Position numbers and translations under genes: made by a program
Part shown: positions 7,866 to 9,133 of the stretch, one piece after another
How positions within the stretch are numbered: the first letter of the stretch is position 1
Layout: every line of letters starts with the position of its first letter
DNA from: Tardiphaga sp.
Lineage (GTDB): Bacteria; Pseudomonadota; Alphaproteobacteria; Rhizobiales; Xanthobacteraceae
Assembly (NCBI GenBank): GCA_014377915.1
Contig: JACMOT010000543.1
Coordinates: 1-9,133, forward strand
Length of the DNA: 9,133 nt
Reading direction: 5' to 3'
Notes under the pieces: model-generated
Seen by the model: only the letters and a program-made list of their open reading frames with translations
Databases searched by the model: none
What the model was told of the DNA's origin: nothing

Positions 7866-9119
7866 ATGATCGCGCGGCGACATGTCTTCCACATCGGCGG
7901 CTACGATCCGATTACGCCGGACACGCAGCTGGCGCGATTCCGGCGGTCACTGTCGAGCTTCCAGACGACGTGGAACGTGTCGGCGGCCGCGCCGGGACCA
8001 GCCCGCTCGAACGAGGTGAGCGCGTCATGGTCGGCGGCGACGTCCGGTCCGAACTGGAATACCGAGACCTCCTACGAGATGCTGCGCTGGGACGATCTGA
8101 TCCTGCGGGACCATTCCCGCGGCATGTGGTCCCGGCTGGGGGCGTCGATGGTCACGCTCGGCGACTGGATCGTGACCGGCACCCTGTTCCGCTTCATGCG
8201 GTCGAGCTGGAAATATGCCGGCTTCTTCCTGTTTCCCTACCTATGGGTCGCGGCGTTTGCGCTGTGCGGCGCCGGGGCAGGCTTCGTGCTGGCGTGGCTG
8301 GCGGGGTTGCACGGCGTCGCCGCCTTCGCGTTCGGCGCAATGGTCGCGGTGGCGGTGTTCGTCGCGCTGCTGCGCTGGCTTGGCTGGAAGAAACCGATCA
8401 ACCATGTGTTCGACGACTGGATTTTTTCGCGGCAGTTCGTCTACGGCCAGCGGCCGCTGATGGACGCCCGTGTCGATGAATTCGCCAGGGCGATCATGGC
8501 CCGGGCACAGGCCGCGGATGTCGAGGAGATCGTCATTGTCGGCCACTGCCTCGGCGCCGCGCTGGTAATGGAATCGATGGCCCGAGCCCTCAAGCTCGAT
8601 CCCGACCTGACCCGGCACGGCCCGACCATCTGTGTGCTGACCGTGGGGGCGACGATCCCGAAATTCGCGCTGCATCCGGCCGGCACCAGCGTTCGCGCCG
8701 CGACCCGGGCCGTGGCCGGCGAGACCGCGATTCGCTGGGCTGAATTTCATGCCCGCGACGACGCCATCAGCTTCTACCGCTTCGATCCGGTGACCCTGAA
8801 GCGGGTCGGTCACGAGCGCGGCGACGGCCGGCCGAATATCCGCCGCGTCCAGATGCACACCATGATGAGCCCAGCCTCGTTCAAACGGCATCGCTTCAAT
8901 TTCATGCGGTTGCACTATCAGATGGTGATGGGCAACGAGCAGCGTGCGCAGTATGACTACTGCATGGTGATCTGTGGTCCGCTGCCGTTCGACGAGATCA
9001 CGGCGCCCGGTGGCGGTGTAGGCCGTTTCGGGCGGGATGGACCGCTGCTGACTTCATCGACCTTGGCCGTGTCGAACCCGGCGGAGCCTCCGCTGGGGGC
9101 GTCCGTCCATGCCGCATGA
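7866..9119 (+). CDS. Membrane protein with alpha/beta-hydrolase-like domain and Cys nucleophile elbow
   Basis: The product is 417 residues from the preferred start. It opens with RRHVFHIGGYDP (4-15), a beta-strand plus loop that I associate with a family of rhizobial hydrolase-like proteins. Two hydrophobic segments at about 118-144 and 149-170 should cross the inner membrane as a hairpin. After them, EEIVIVGHCLGAALVMES (residues 220-237) has the shape of an alpha/beta-hydrolase nucleophile elbow, but C228 replaces the usual serine (codon TGC, 8547-8549). Later segments are ARDDAISFYRFDP (296-308), with possible acid residues, and VQMHTMMSP and MRLHYQMV, with H331 or H350 as the possible catalytic histidine. 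The C-terminal 40 residues are low-complexity. The function is unknown. In-frame starts at 7797 (GTG) and 7818 (ATG) would add 23 or 16 residues, but that stretch includes a TTA codon, rare in this genome, and a weak ribosome binding site; GAGAG lies 10 bases before 7866. Confidence 0.8.
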   Translation: MIARRHVFHIGGYDPITPDTQLARFRRSLSSFQTTWNVSAAAPGPARSNEVSASWSAATSGPNWNTETSYEMLRWDDLILRDHSRGMWSRLGASMVTLGDWIVTGTLFRFMRSSWKYAGFFLFPYLWVAAFALCGAGAGFVLAWLAGLHGVAAFAFGAMVAVAVFVALLRWLGWKKPINHVFDDWIFSRQFVYGQRPLMDARVDEFARAIMARAQAADVEEIVIVGHCLGAALVMESMARALKLDPDLTRHGPTICVLTVGATIPKFALHPAGTSVRAATRAVAGETAIRWAEFHARDDAISFYRFDPVTLKRVGHERGDGRPNIRRVQMHTMMSPASFKRHRFNFMRLHYQMVMGNEQRAQYDYCMVICGPLPFDEITAPGGGVGRFGRDGPLLTSSTLAVSNPAEPPLGASVHAA

Positions 9120-9133
9120 TGGCCTGAACGGAT

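Noticed and set aside
9116..9133. Possible overlapping start (ATGATGG) of a further gene at the right edge
   Set aside because: Both ATG codons run into an in-frame TGA within a few codons, so no gene starts there.

Overview
The window is GC-rich DNA that reads like the chromosome of an alphaproteobacterium, most likely Bradyrhizobium, Rhodopseudomonas or a close relative (Nitrobacteraceae). The basis is strong G/C third-position codon bias, the protein sequences of the housekeeping genes, a pair of palindromic intergenic elements with GTCCCGG/CCGGGAC ends that resemble repeats I associate with this group, and an RTX exoprotein style common there. I could run no database search, so the placement is by recognition only.

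Left part (1-2043, minus strand): a galactarate dehydratase gene (garD), cut by the left edge of the window, preceded by a 256-base gap that carries two long REP-type hairpins, then queF for queuosine biosynthesis. queF and the enolase gene eno (2172-3455, plus strand) are divergent from a 128-base shared promoter region. eno ends in a perfect 25-base palindrome followed by a good intrinsic terminator.

Middle part (3656-6802, plus strand): one large gene for a 1048-residue secreted protein. In order it has a TIM-barrel glycosidase domain resembling GH113, RTX calcium-binding nonapeptides, a CBM60-like carbohydrate-binding module, a second RTX block, four copies of a roughly 95-residue repeat that I cannot assign to a named family, and a C-terminal type I secretion domain. 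No ABC exporter or membrane-fusion gene lies in the window, so export would depend on genes elsewhere. This is the most unusual feature of the window.

Right part (6919-9119): two divergent genes for alpha/beta-hydrolase-fold proteins. The minus-strand one has a signal peptide and a classical GHSAG nucleophile elbow. The plus-strand one has two membrane segments and a nucleophile elbow reading GHCLG, with cysteine where serine is usual.

The genes do not form one pathway. garD (sugar-acid use), queF (tRNA modification) and eno (glycolysis) are ordinary metabolism. The RTX glycosidase and the two hydrolases are accessory or poorly characterised. No tRNA, rRNA, CRISPR array, insertion sequence or phage gene was seen.
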